Part shown: positions 1 through 9,167 of the stretch, in pieces | How the letters are laid out: every line of letters starts with the position of its first letter | Position numbering within the stretch: position 1 is the stretch's first letter | Assembly (NCBI GenBank): GCA_963805405.1 | Contig: CAWDUC010000011.1 | Location: 124,001 to 188,000 of the forward strand | Source: JAEUMG01 sp963805405 | GTDB taxonomy: Bacteria; Pseudomonadota; Alphaproteobacteria; Rhizobiales; Aestuariivirgaceae | DNA length: 64,000 bases | Reading direction: 5' to 3' | Made by a program: the position numbers and the translations under genes | Notes under the pieces: model-generated | Seen by the model: the letters and a program-made list of their open reading frames with translations, nothing else | What the model was told of the DNA's origin: nothing | Database searches by the model: none

Positions 1-448
1 GCCGGATATCGACCTGGCTGCCGGGGAGGAACGCCACGGCGCCGCCGAGATCGACGGTGAAGCCGCCTTTGACGCGGCCGAAAATCACGCCGTCCACACG
101 CTCGTTCTTGGCATTATTCTGTTCAAGGCGTGTCCAGGCTTCCTCGCGACGCGCCTTATCGCGGGACAGGACCGCTTCGCCCAAGGCATTCTCGATGCGC
201 TCGAGATAGACCTCGACGGTGTCGCCGGCAACGAGCTGGGTATCCTTGCCGGGCTGGGAGAATTCCTTGAGCGCAACGCGCCCTTCGGTCTTGAGACCGA
301 CATCGATGATGACAAAGTCGTTCTCGACGGCGACGACCTTGCCCTTGACTACACTGCCTTCGGTTGCCGGATTGTCGCCGTAGGATTCGGTCAGCAACGC
401 TTCGAAGTCTTCACGGGTCGGATTAAGCGATACGGCGGTTTTCGCCAT
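1..448 (-). CDS. rpsA: 30S ribosomal protein S1, N-terminal part (runs off the left edge)
   Basis: Translation from the ATG whose first base is 448 begins MAKTAVSLNPTREDFEALL and continues with VVKGKVVAVENDFVIIDVG and later VIFGRVKGGFTVDLGG. These are the starts of the first two S1 RNA-binding (OB-fold) repeats of ribosomal protein S1. The protein sits on the small subunit and helps mRNA bind during initiation. About 149 of the usual ~560 residues are present; the rest lies beyond base 1. A GAGGAT ribosome binding site lies about 9 bases before the ATG. The frame is open throughout. Confidence 0.97.
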   Translation of the reverse strand, partial: MAKTAVSLNPTREDFEALLTESYGDNPATEGSVVKGKVVAVENDFVIIDVGLKTEGRVALKEFSQPGKDTQLVAGDTVEVYLERIENALGEAVLSRDKARREEAWTRLEQNNAKNERVDGVIFGRVKGGFTVDLGGAVAFLPGSQVDIR

Positions 449-882
449 TGAATAGTTATCCTCGTTACAAAATCGGGGTTGGCCCACGGAAAAATCCGCA
501 GGACGTCCCGCATGCGCCCTTTCGTTGTTTAATGGGGCACAGCAGGCAAACCACGACCAAGTTCCAAGACCGGCGCCAATGACGCCCAGGCAGCAATTCG
601 AAGCCGGTCCTGAAACAGTTAAGGGCGCGACAGAGCCTCAAGCTCGCGCACCCCGGGTTTCTTCTCGCCCGGCACACGGCCGGGCGACCTGGATTGGCGG
701 CTCATATAGCGAAAGGGGTGCCCAAGGGCAAGCCGGCAAAGCATCAAAATACTGCTTCTGCAAGCCGCCATTCCGCGCTTCCGGCTCAAGAAACGGTATG
801 GCATAGTGGCTGTCGAGAAGGGGTCCAGGCGTCCGCCTCATGCGCGCCGAGAGGTTCCCTTGCGCGGGAGGGACCTGGGTCT
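449..882. other. Intergenic region between rpsA and the glycan cluster
   Basis: This 434-base gap separates the divergent rpsA and the first glycosyltransferase. It must hold the rpsA leader and promoter and the promoter of the plus-strand cluster. Short open frames here (for example 525-806 on plus) have no recognisable motif and no convincing start site. I see no RNA gene and no clear repeat. Confidence 0.5.
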
Positions 883-2088
883 ATGCGGCGGTTAGAGCAC
901 GCACGCATCCTCATGTATAGCCACGATACGTTCGGGCTGGGTCACCTCAGACGCTGCCGGACGATCGCCCATTCCCTCGTCGAGCAATATCGCGGCCTGA
1001 CGGTCCTCATCATCTCAGGCTCGACGATCGCAGGGGCCTTTGACTATCGCGTCCGCGCCGACTTCGTGAAGATCCCCTCGATCATCAAATTGCACAATGG
1101 CGAGTACACCTCGATCGATCGCCATACCGACCTGCATGAAACGCTGCAGATGCGAGAATCGATCATTCGCCATACGGCGGAGACCTTCCAGCCGGACATC
1201 TTCATCGTCGACAAGGAGCCGCTGGGGCTGCGTGGCGAACTGGAAGAAACACTCTCCTATCTCAAAACGCACGGAACAACCCTGGTCCTGGGTTTGCGAG
1301 AAGTCATGGACGCCCCAAGCCTCCTCACCAAGGAATGGGGCGAACGCGACGTGCTGCGCAAGGTCGGCGCCTTCTACGACATGATCTGGGTCTATGGCCC
1401 GGAGGGATTCTACGATCCCCTGACAGGATTTGACGTTCCACCTGCAACCCGCGCCCGCATGAGCTATGTCGGCTTCCTGCAGCGCAGCGTGCCGCATTCC
1501 GACATACCGATGCGCATGCCGGACGGCGATTACATCCTGGTCACGACCGGAGGCGGGGGAGACGGAGCTGAACTCATCCACAACGTGCTCGACGCCTATC
1601 GCTCGGACAACAGGCTCCAGCATAAGGCCCTCGTCGTGCTCGGGCCGTTCATGCCGGTGCGCAAACGGCGCAAACTGATGCGCAAGGCGCAGTCGGTGCC
1701 GCAGGTCAACATGATCGAATTCGACAACCGCCTTGAGACGTTGATGGCCGGCTCGCGCGGCGTCGTCGGCATGGGCGGCTACAATACGTTCTGCGAGATC
1801 CTGTCCTTCGACAAGCCGGCAATCATCGTTCCGCGCCTGCAGCCGCGCGAGGAACAGTTCATCCGTGCGCGGCGCGCCGCCGAATTGGGCATCATCGAAA
1901 TGGTGCTGCCCGAACAGGCCGCCGATCCGGTGATTTTTGCCGCGGCATTGGCGGCGTTGCCGAAACGGGCGCCGCCGTCGAAATCCGGCGCGCCGGTGGC
2001 GTTGAACGGGCTCGAAAACATCACCAATCTGGTCGGCGACTGGCTCGAGCATCGCTCGCAAAAGCGTTTTTCAGTGGTCGAAGGCTAG
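883..2088 (+). CDS. Predicted glycosyltransferase, COG4671 type (MurG/GT28-like fold)
   Basis: A protein of about 401 residues. It opens with ARILMYSHDTFGLGHLRR, the N-terminal glycine- and histidine-rich loop of the GT-B 'predicted glycosyl transferase' family. The C-terminal half has VVGMGGYNTFCEIL and PRLQPREEQFIRARR, which resemble the nucleotide-sugar pocket of MurG-like enzymes. I chose the ATG at 883, since the extra upstream frame from 694 encodes low-complexity sequence and the conserved fold starts a few residues after 883. It leads a plus-strand run of glycosyltransferase, methyltransferase and ABC exporter genes, which suggests assembly of a surface or secreted glycan. Acceptor and donor sugars cannot be read from sequence. 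A second copy of the family lies at 3348-4469. Confidence 0.85.
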   Translation: MRRLEHARILMYSHDTFGLGHLRRCRTIAHSLVEQYRGLTVLIISGSTIAGAFDYRVRADFVKIPSIIKLHNGEYTSIDRHTDLHETLQMRESIIRHTAETFQPDIFIVDKEPLGLRGELEETLSYLKTHGTTLVLGLREVMDAPSLLTKEWGERDVLRKVGAFYDMIWVYGPEGFYDPLTGFDVPPATRARMSYVGFLQRSVPHSDIPMRMPDGDYILVTTGGGGDGAELIHNVLDAYRSDNRLQHKALVVLGPFMPVRKRRKLMRKAQSVPQVNMIEFDNRLETLMAGSRGVVGMGGYNTFCEILSFDKPAIIVPRLQPREEQFIRARRAAELGIIEMVLPEQAADPVIFAAALAALPKRAPPSKSGAPVALNGLENITNLVGDWLEHRSQKRFSVVEG

Positions 2089-2106
2089 GTTTCAGCCTCA
2101 GCACAG

Positions 2107-3351
2107 ATGCCCAAAACGATCGCGATCGTCCTGAAAGGTTATCCCCGCCTTTCGGAAAGCTTCATTGCGCAGGAGATTTTGAGCCTCGAGAAGGCCGGGC
2201 TGACGCTGATGCTGATTTCGATGCGCCACCCCACGGATGGCAAGGTCCATCCCGTGCATCGGGAAATCCGCTCGCCGGTGCGCTATTTGCCGGAATATCT
2301 CCATGACGAGCCTTGGCGGGTGTTCAAGGCCTTCATCCGCGCCCAGGGTCTGGCGGGCTACTGGAGGGCGCTGCCGGCATTCCTGCGGGATCTCTGGCGC
2401 GAACCTGATCTGCACCGGCTGCGGCGGATCGGACAGGCCGTGGTGCTGGTAACGGAGATAGACCCGGAAATCGCGTGGCTGCATGCGCATTTCATCCACA
2501 CGCCCGCTTCGGTGACGCACTATGCAAGCCTCATGAGCGGGATTGGATGGAGCTGTTCGGCCCATGCCAAGGATATCTGGACGACACGCGATGAGGAACT
2601 CCATCGCAAGCTCGACGCGATGGCCTGGGCGGTCACCTGCACCAAGGCCGGCTATCTAAAATTGCAGTCCCTGGCGTCGAACCCGCAAAAGGTGCATCTG
2701 TCCTATCATGGGCTCGATCTTAGCCGTTTCGCCCGCTTTTCCGGTGGCCGGTCGATGCGGGACGGCAGCGACCCGGCCGATCCAGTCATCATCCTGAGCG
2801 TTGGCCGAGCCGTGCCGAAGAAGGGTTATGACGTCCTGCTCGACGCGCTGGGGAAGCTGCCGACCGAATTGTCGTGGCGCTTCGTCCATGTGGGCGGCGG
2901 TGAATTGCTCAAGCCACTCAAGGAAAAGGCCCAAAACGCTCGGACTTGACCGGGCGGATCGAGTGGCTCGGCTCGCAAGCACAGGAAGATGTGCTCGCCC
3001 GCTATCGCAGCGCCGACCTCTTCGTACTCGCCTGCCGGATTGCCGATGACGGTGACCGCGACGGCCTGCCCAATGTGCTTGTGGAGGCTTCGAGCCAAGG
3101 GCTCCCATGCATCTCGACGCGGGTTTCGGGCGTCACCGAATTGCTGAAAGACGGGGAGACCGGGCTCGTCGTCGAGCCTGATGATCCGAAGGCGCTCGCG
3201 ATCGCACTGGCGCGCGCCATTTCCGATCCCGCATCTGAGATCCCGCCTCGGATCAGCGGCTGAAGCTCTGGTGCGCGACCGTTTCGATCACGATTCGAGC
3301 GTCAAGGAGCTGGTTCAGCTTCTGCGCGGAAGCTTGGAGCCGGCAGCGTGA
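2107..3351 (+). CDS. Glycosyltransferase family 4 (group 1), interrupted by frameshifts
   Basis: The N-terminal part (from 2107, MPKTIAIVLKGYPRLSESF) is a typical GT4 start for enzymes of the colanic acid/exopolysaccharide type. The C-terminal part contains the EX7E-type donor site: DGLPNVLVEASSQGLP and GETGLVVEPDDP. The frame breaks near 2940 and again near 3240, then returns to the original frame, ending at the TGA at 3349-3351. The total length is a multiple of three (415 codons), so the indels cancel, which fits sequencing error better than decay. The stop overlaps the GTG start of the next gene, suggesting translational coupling. Likely role: adding one sugar to a lipid-linked or secreted glycan. 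Confidence 0.75.
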
Positions 3352-4469
3352 CGGGCCCGCGCGTCCTCTTCTACGTGCAGCATCTGCTGGGCATCGGCCA
3401 TCTGGTGCGAACAAGCCGCGTCGCGGCAGCCTTGCACGCGGCCGGATGCGAGGTCGCAGTCATCAGCGGCGGGGTTCCCGTGCGCGGATTTCCGGGCGAG
3501 GTATCGAGTCGATATCAATCCCGGCGATCAAGTCCGCCGACGAGGCCTTCAGCAGGCTTGTGGACAGCCGCGGCGAGGCCGTCGGCGAAAGCATCTGGGT
3601 CCACCGGCGCGAGCAGCTGGTGAACATCGCCGAAACGCGGCGGCCCGACATCCTCATCATCGAGGCCTTCCCCTTCGGTCGCCGGCAGATGCGCAAGGAA
3701 ATACTCGCTTTCGTGGAAGCAGCCTGGGCGCTCGAGCCCACGACCATTGGTCGTCTCGTCGATCCGCGACATCCTGCAGGAAAACAAGAAGCCCGGCCGT
3801 GCCGAAGAGACGATCGATACGCTGAACAGCCGGTTCGATCATGTTCTGGTCCATGGCGATCCGCGTTTCGCACGGCTCGAGGAAACTTTTCCGCGCGCCG
3901 GCGAAATCACCTGCGGGATCTCCTATACCGGGCTTGTTGCCGGGCCTGAACCCGGCCTGCCGGCCGAGCGCCATGCAGTGCTTGTGTCGGCCGGAGGCGG
4001 CGCTGCCGGAGGACGATTGATCGCCGCCGCGCTTGAGGCCGGGCAAGAGCTGGCGAGCGCAGCAAGCGCCTTGGTGCATCATCACCGGTCCCAATTTCGC
4101 GCGATGCGGGCGCCATGCCGCCCCATGTGAAGCTCGAGCGATTCCGGCCCGATCTGCCGGCATTATCTCGCCGGGGCCGGAGTTTCCGTCAGCCAGGCGG
4201 GCTACAATACCGTCTGCGACATATTGCGCGCCCGCTGCCGCGGCATCCTCGTGCCGTTCGCCGCCGGCGGCGAAACCGAGCAAAGCCTGCGGGCTGAGAA
4301 ACTTAGCGCGCCCTGAAGCTCGCGCACGTCGTTGCCGAAGCCTCGCTCGATGCCGGCGAAGCTGGATTGCGGCGATCGAGGCGGCGCAAGCCGCAGAACC
4401 CCGCCTCCCGGGCATCGGCTCGATCTCGACGGAGCGCGGCATTCCGCCGAAATCCTGCTGCGATCTTGA
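3348..4469 (+). CDS. Second COG4671-type glycosyltransferase, heavily frameshifted
   Basis: Starts at a GTG overlapping the previous stop: VLFYVQHLLGIGHLVRTSR is the same GLGHL/GIGHL loop as in the gene at 883. Homologous segments follow in different frames: RRPDILIIEAFPFGRRQMR, DHVLVHGDPRFARLEETFP, AVLVSAGGGAAGG, SQAGYNTVCDILRA and the tail SAEILLRS ending at 4467-4469. At least four shifts are needed to read it through, yet the overall length is 374 codons, a multiple of three. I infer one real gene of about 373 residues with dense sequence errors, though true inactivation cannot be excluded. Its role is presumably glycan assembly with the two genes before it. Confidence 0.65.
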
Positions 4470-4474
4470 CCGCG

Positions 4475-5167
4475 TCAGACGCGGCCGATCAGCATGAAGC
4501 GGGTATATTTTCGCAGGTAGAGCGAGCCCGCGAAATCGACCTGGCGCGAGCCCTGCGATGGCGGCAAACTCGTCCAGACTGGCATGCGAGTTGACGTGCT
4601 GGGATTCGGCAAAATAGTCGTTCGACTGCAGCAGAACGCGCGTGCCGCGGGGAATAAGCGCAAGCCAGCCCGGCAGGTCGGCGATATGCTCGCAACTGGT
4701 ATTGATGACGAGATCGGGACCGCCGGACGCGGCGGCATAGTCGAGAGCGTACATATCCGCCGTGCGGGCTGCGAAACGGCCATCCGCAACCTGCGGTTCA
4801 TTGAGCGATCGCGCCACCACCGCCACCGCGGGATCGATGTCGATGCTCTCGATCCGGCCGATCGACAAGCGGTCATCGGCGAACAGCAACGCCGGCAGGA
4901 CGCCATACCAGCCGCCCACGATCCAGAGCCGTTGCCATCCTTTGCGGCGCGTGTTTCGCGAGTTCATCGCGCGCCCACATTTTCGAGGCGATCTGGCGGT
5001 GGTTGAAAGCGACGTGAAGTTCGGCTCCGGGAAACGCGAGACAGTCCGCGCCAGCCGAAGCAACAGGTCGTTGCCGGTCAGGACCGCGGCACCGCGCAAA
5101 AGGTCGAAACAGCGCTCGCGACCAGATTTCTCCGGGGTCTGAAGATAAGATATTGGCGGCGATTCAT
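4475..5167 (-). CDS. Class I SAM-dependent methyltransferase-like protein, frameshifted
   Basis: Minus-strand gene convergent with the glycosyltransferase ending at 4469. The central segment has IVGGWYGVLPALLFADDR, then IESIDIDPAV and DLVINTSCEHIADLPGW. This is the layout of a Rossmann methyltransferase: a glycine-rich SAM loop, then an acidic residue ending strand 2. The C-terminal part (LYLRKYTRFMLIGRV, stop at 4475-4477) lies in another frame. The N-terminal part also changes frame near 5000. The ATG at 5167 is the likeliest start but is not certain. Substrate unknown. Its place in a glycosyltransferase cluster suggests methylation of a sugar or lipid carrier. Confidence 0.55.
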
Positions 5168-5804
5168 GGCGACCTTGTATGCTGGCCTCTCCGACGAGGC
5201 AACGAATCCCTTGATGATCATGAACGGCGAGCCCTCTCCCGCGATCGACGATATTCCGCATCTTTCCGGCCCTGCCGCGGAGATCACGGCAGGTCCTGGC
5301 GGCGCATTTTGTGCGCGACTGTCCGCATGTGCTGGAGATCGGCGGCCATCTGCGGCCGGTGACACCCTATCTTAACCATCGGCCCTTGTCGGTCCTGTCG
5401 ATCGACCCAAAGACCGCGCCCCTGGAGGCCGAAACGCTGAACGGCCAGCCCTGCCGGGTCCGCCATGTCAACCGGAAGTTCCAGGATTATCGATTATAGC
5501 GGTTACGAGCCGCGGCAGCTACGGGCTCGTGCTGCTCGGCATGTCGCTCAAGCCCTTCGGCAAGCGCGCGGTGCAAGGGCCCCTGTTCTTCTCACTGATC
5601 GACAATGCACGGATCATCGTCCTCGACTATCCCCCGGCGCTCGAACGCTCCATGGCGATCGCGCCGGCGATCAGCGAGCGCCAGAACTTGCACGCCATCG
5701 TGAGCCTGGACCTGACACTCAACGATACCAGATCGGCGGGTTGCCATTACGCGAAGCGCCGGTTCATCGTGCTCGAGCCGATCCACCGGCCATCCCGAAC
5801 CTGA
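5166..5804 (+). CDS. Rossmann-fold (methyltransferase-like) hypothetical protein, frameshifted
   Basis: Begins at 5166 with its ATG overlapping the start codon of the divergent gene. Segments in successive frames read as one protein: MATLYAGLSDEATNPLM, then CPHVLEIGGHLRPVTPYL with a VLEIGG motif typical of SAM-binding loops, then SYGLVLLGMSLKPFGKRAVQ and NARIIVLDYPPALERSM. The TGA at 5802-5804 ends it, 16 bases before the ABC transporter. Length is 213 codons, a multiple of three, with at least two shifts. I cannot name a function; a methyltransferase working beside the gene at 4475-5167 is a guess from the motif and pairing. Confidence 0.45.
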
Positions 5805-5820
5805 CCGGCCAAGCCGAGAA

Positions 5821-8552
5821 TGGACAAGAACCTCTTCCGGTATATCTGGGTCAACACACGCCGGCACCAGATCTGGATACTGTTCATCGTCGCTCTTGTC
5901 GATGCCGACATATTTCATGTCCTTCGATCTGCCGAAGCAGATCGTCAACGGCCCGATCCAGGGCGACGGCTTCGAGACGCCGGGCGCGACGCGCCACTTT
6001 CCTCAAGGTCGACTTCGATGTTCCGAGCTGGATGTCGTCATCGGGCAGCCTCGTGCTCTTCGAGGGAATCAACTCAGCCGATTCCAGATGCTGATGGCGC
6101 TGAGCGGCCTTTTCCTGCTGCTCGTCATCATCAACGGCCTCTTCAAGTTCTACATCAACACCTACAAGGGCCGCCTTGGCGAGCGCATGCTGCGCCGCAT
6201 CCGCTATCGAGCTCGTCGACCGGGTGCTGCGCTTCCCGCCCGGCCAGTTCAAGCGCGTGAAGGCGGCCGAGAGTCGCCACCATGATCAAGGACGAGGTCG
6301 AGCCGCTGGGCGGCTTCATCGGCGATGCCTTCGTCCAGCCGGCGCTGCTCGGCGGCCAGGCGGTCACGGCGCTGGTCTTCATCATCGTCCAGAATTTCTG
6401 GCTCGGCATGCTCGCCGGCGCGATCGTCGCCGTGCAGGGCGCTCATCATCCCGCAAGCTGCGGCGGCGGCTGATCCTGCTCGGCCGCGAACGACAGCTCA
6501 CCGCGCGCGAGCTGGCGGGCCGGGTCGGCGAAATCGTCGACGGCATCGCGGCCATTCACACCAACGACACATCCAACTACGAACGCGCCGACATCGGCTC
6601 GCGGCTGGGGCGCATCTTCAAGATCCGCTACGACATCTATCAGTGGAAGTTCTTCGTCAAGTTCCTCAACAACTTCCTCGCACAGGTCACGCCTTTCCTG
6701 TTCTACGCGATCGGCGGCTATCTCGCCCTGCAGGGCCGCATGGACGTCGGTCAGCTCGTCGCCGTCATCGCCGCCTACAAGGATCTGCCCGTCGCCGATC
6801 AAGGAACTGATCGACTGGGATCAGCAGCGCGTCGACGTGCAGGTGAAATATACGCAGGTCGTCGAGCAGTTCACGGTTACCGATCTGCTTAACCCACAAT
6901 TGCAGCAAGTCTCCAAAGACCCGCTGCCGGATCTGCACGGCAACCTTTCCGTCAACAATCTGTCGGCGGTCGACGAGAGCGGCGCCAAACTTCTCGACAA
7001 GGCGACGCTCACGCTTGCGCCTGGCGAGCGGCTTGCGATCGCCGGAGCGGCGGGCGGTGGCGGCGACACACTGGCGGAAGCCGTGGCAGGGCTCGTTCAT
7101 CCCGAGAACGGCCGCGTCACGCTGGAAGGCTCCGACATCGCAGAATTGCCGGAGTCGGTGACGGGGCGGCGCCTTTCCTATGTTTCGTCCGATGCCCACC
7201 TCATGCAGGGTTCATTCGGCGACAACCTCATCTATGCGCTGAAACACGCGCCTTTCATGCCGGCGCATTACGAAGGCGCCGATGCCAAGCACCGCGAATG
7301 GGAGATCACCGAGGGCAAGGCGGCCGGCAATCCCATTCTCGACATCCGCGATGACTGGATCGATTATGCCTCCGCAGGCGTGACCAATGCCGAAGAACTG
7401 ACCGGCAAGATGCAGGACGTCCTCGACCTCGCCGGCCTGCTTCAGGACGTGGTCGATCTCGGATTGCGGACCACCATCGATCCCAAATCCTACCCCGGGA
7501 TCGGCGAGGGGATTGAACGCGCCCGCCAGGCGATGCGCAACGAACTTGAGTCGGAAGGTATTTCGGACTTCGTGACCTCCTTTGATCCCTCCGCCTATAA
7601 TCCGGAAGCAACCGTCGTCGAGAACCTGATTTTCGGCGCCGTTCAGGAGGGACTTTCGGAGGCGGATAGGAAGGCCTACGACAAGTATATTCGCTCGGTC
7701 ATCGACAAGTTCGACCTGCAGGAGCGCCTGTACCGGATGGGCTACGAGATCGCCAAGACCGTCGTCGATCTCTTCCGCGACCTGCCTCCAGACCACCCAT
7801 TCTTCGAACAGCTGACCTTCATGCCGGCCGAGGAAATTCCGCGTTTTGAAGGCTATGTCCAGCGCTACAAGGACAAATCCGCCGTCGATGTCCCGCAGGA
7901 AGACCGCGAACGCATTCTTGCGTTGAGCTTCGCCTATGTCGAGCCGCGGCACCGCTTCGGGTTGCTCGACGACGAATTGCGCAACCGCATCGTCGAGGCG
8001 CGCGCGGATTTCCGGAAAGGCCTGCCGGAAGCATTGCAACCGCGGATCGCCTTCTACGATCCCAAAGAGTACAATCGCGCCAGCAATCTTCTGAACAACG
8101 TCCTGTTCGGCCGCATCACCTATGAGCGCACGGATTCCTCGGATCGCGTCCTCTCGGTCGTGCGCAATGTTCTCGAGGAGCAGGGGCTGGGAGGCGAAGT
8201 CTTCCAGATCGGCCTCAATTTCAACGTGGGGTCGGCCGGCAAGCGCCTCACCATGGCGCAACGGCAGAAACTGCATCTCGCACGCGCCTTGCTGAAGCGG
8301 CCCGATTTCATGATCTTCAACCGGCCACTCTCGGCGCTTGACCTCAAGAGCCAGGAGCGGACAATCGAGCGGGTGCTCGGTAGTTTCGACGCCAACGGCT
8401 ATCGCCCTGGCATCCTGTGGGTCGTCGGGCATGCGAGTCTTGCCAGGCATTTCGACCGCGTCGCCGTTTTTGACGGACCGACCTTGGCCGAAACGGGTAC
8501 TTATGACGAACTGGTCGCTCGGAAAGGAATATTGACCGCTCTCCTGTCCTGA
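5821..8552 (+). CDS. ABC exporter with degenerate nucleotide-binding domain and large duplicated insert; N-terminal part frameshifted
   Basis: About 910 residues. The transmembrane half (5821 to about 6830) crosses several frames but reads as a type I exporter domain, for example LMALSGLFLLLVIINGLF and MLRRIRYELVDRVLRFP. From about 6837 to 8552 the frame is intact. The NBD lacks catalytic residues: the Walker A position reads GAAGGGGDT instead of GxxGxGKST, the signature reads LTMAQRQ, and Walker B plus catalytic Glu reads FMIFNRPLSALD. The Q-loop region and signature are separated by about 270 extra residues that include two related modules (FDPSAYN..ENLIFG and YDPKEYN..NNVLFG). Next to it lie a cyclic-nucleotide-binding protein and glycan genes. 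A role in exporting a glycan or lipid-linked product is inferred, not shown. Confidence 0.75.
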
Positions 8553-8600
8553 TATGAAATGGTCGGGCGAGCGGCCGGGTATTGGAGTATAGAGATAGCC

Positions 8601-9071
8601 ATGTTGCTCAATGACGAGGTCGAACTGTTGCGGCGCCTGCCTCTGTTCTCCGGAGTGGCGCCGGCTAAGCTGAAACTGCTTGCCTTCACCTCGGACCGCA
8701 TCAAATTTGACGCGGGCAGGGAATTATTCAAGCAAGGCGATACCGGCGATGCCGCCTATGTGGTGCTGTCCGGCAATGCCGATGTGCTGGTCAACACGGG
8801 CGAAGGTGAGATCAAGGTCGCGACCGTCAATCCGAGCGAATTGGTCGGCGACATTGCCATTCTCTGCGACGTGCCACGGACGGCGACGGTGCGCGCCGCG
8901 ACCCCGCTCCTGACGCTCCGCATCAAGAAAGAGAACTTCCTGAAGCTTCTTTCGGATTTCCCCGAGATGACGGTCGAGATCATGCGGGTGCTCGCCACGC
9001 GGTTGAGCCGGACGACCGCCGAATTGAGCGATGCGCGCAGCCAGCTTTCCCACGCGCGGCGTGTTCACTGA
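8601..9071 (+). CDS. Stand-alone cyclic nucleotide-binding domain protein
   Basis: About 156 residues forming one CNB (cAMP-receptor-like) domain and a short helical tail. I see VELLRRLPLFSGV, FKQGDTGDAAYVVLSG and the phosphate-binding cassette LVGDIAILCDVPRTATVRA, which keeps the Arg that contacts the cyclic phosphate. There is no DNA-binding or enzymatic domain, so output must be by protein contact. I chose the ATG at 8601 because the domain begins right after it; an ATG at 8559 would add 14 unconserved residues. It starts 48 bases after the ABC exporter. CNB domains fused to ABC exporters are known in other bacteria, so a regulatory partner of the upstream exporter is a reasonable inference. 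Confidence 0.85.
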   Translation: MLLNDEVELLRRLPLFSGVAPAKLKLLAFTSDRIKFDAGRELFKQGDTGDAAYVVLSGNADVLVNTGEGEIKVATVNPSELVGDIAILCDVPRTATVRAATPLLTLRIKKENFLKLLSDFPEMTVEIMRVLATRLSRTTAELSDARSQLSHARRVH

Positions 9072-9167
9072 TTATCCCAGGCTTGTCCCGGCACTTTCGC
9101 ATTCGGTACTAAGGGGAGTAGAATGCTGATCACTTTGTGCATCGAATAGGGTTTGCTGGACAATCGG

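Noticed and set aside
525..806. Possible small gene in the rpsA-glycosyltransferase gap
   Set aside because: No conserved motif, no good start site, and overlapped by equally long frames on both strands.
1015..2061. Long open frame on the minus strand (348 codons)
   Set aside because: Lies fully antisense to the glycosyltransferase at 883-2088 and encodes Arg/His/Asp-rich sequence without motifs. It is a side effect of high GC and codon bias.
3348..6830. Region of true pseudogenes
   Set aside because: Net lengths divisible by three in several genes, immediate resumption of homology, and similar breaks in ilvD argue for sequence error, though decay cannot be ruled out without reads.
7212..8450. 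412-codon frame on the minus strand
   Set aside because: Antisense to the ABC exporter NBD. No motif and no ribosome site; coding is clearly on plus.
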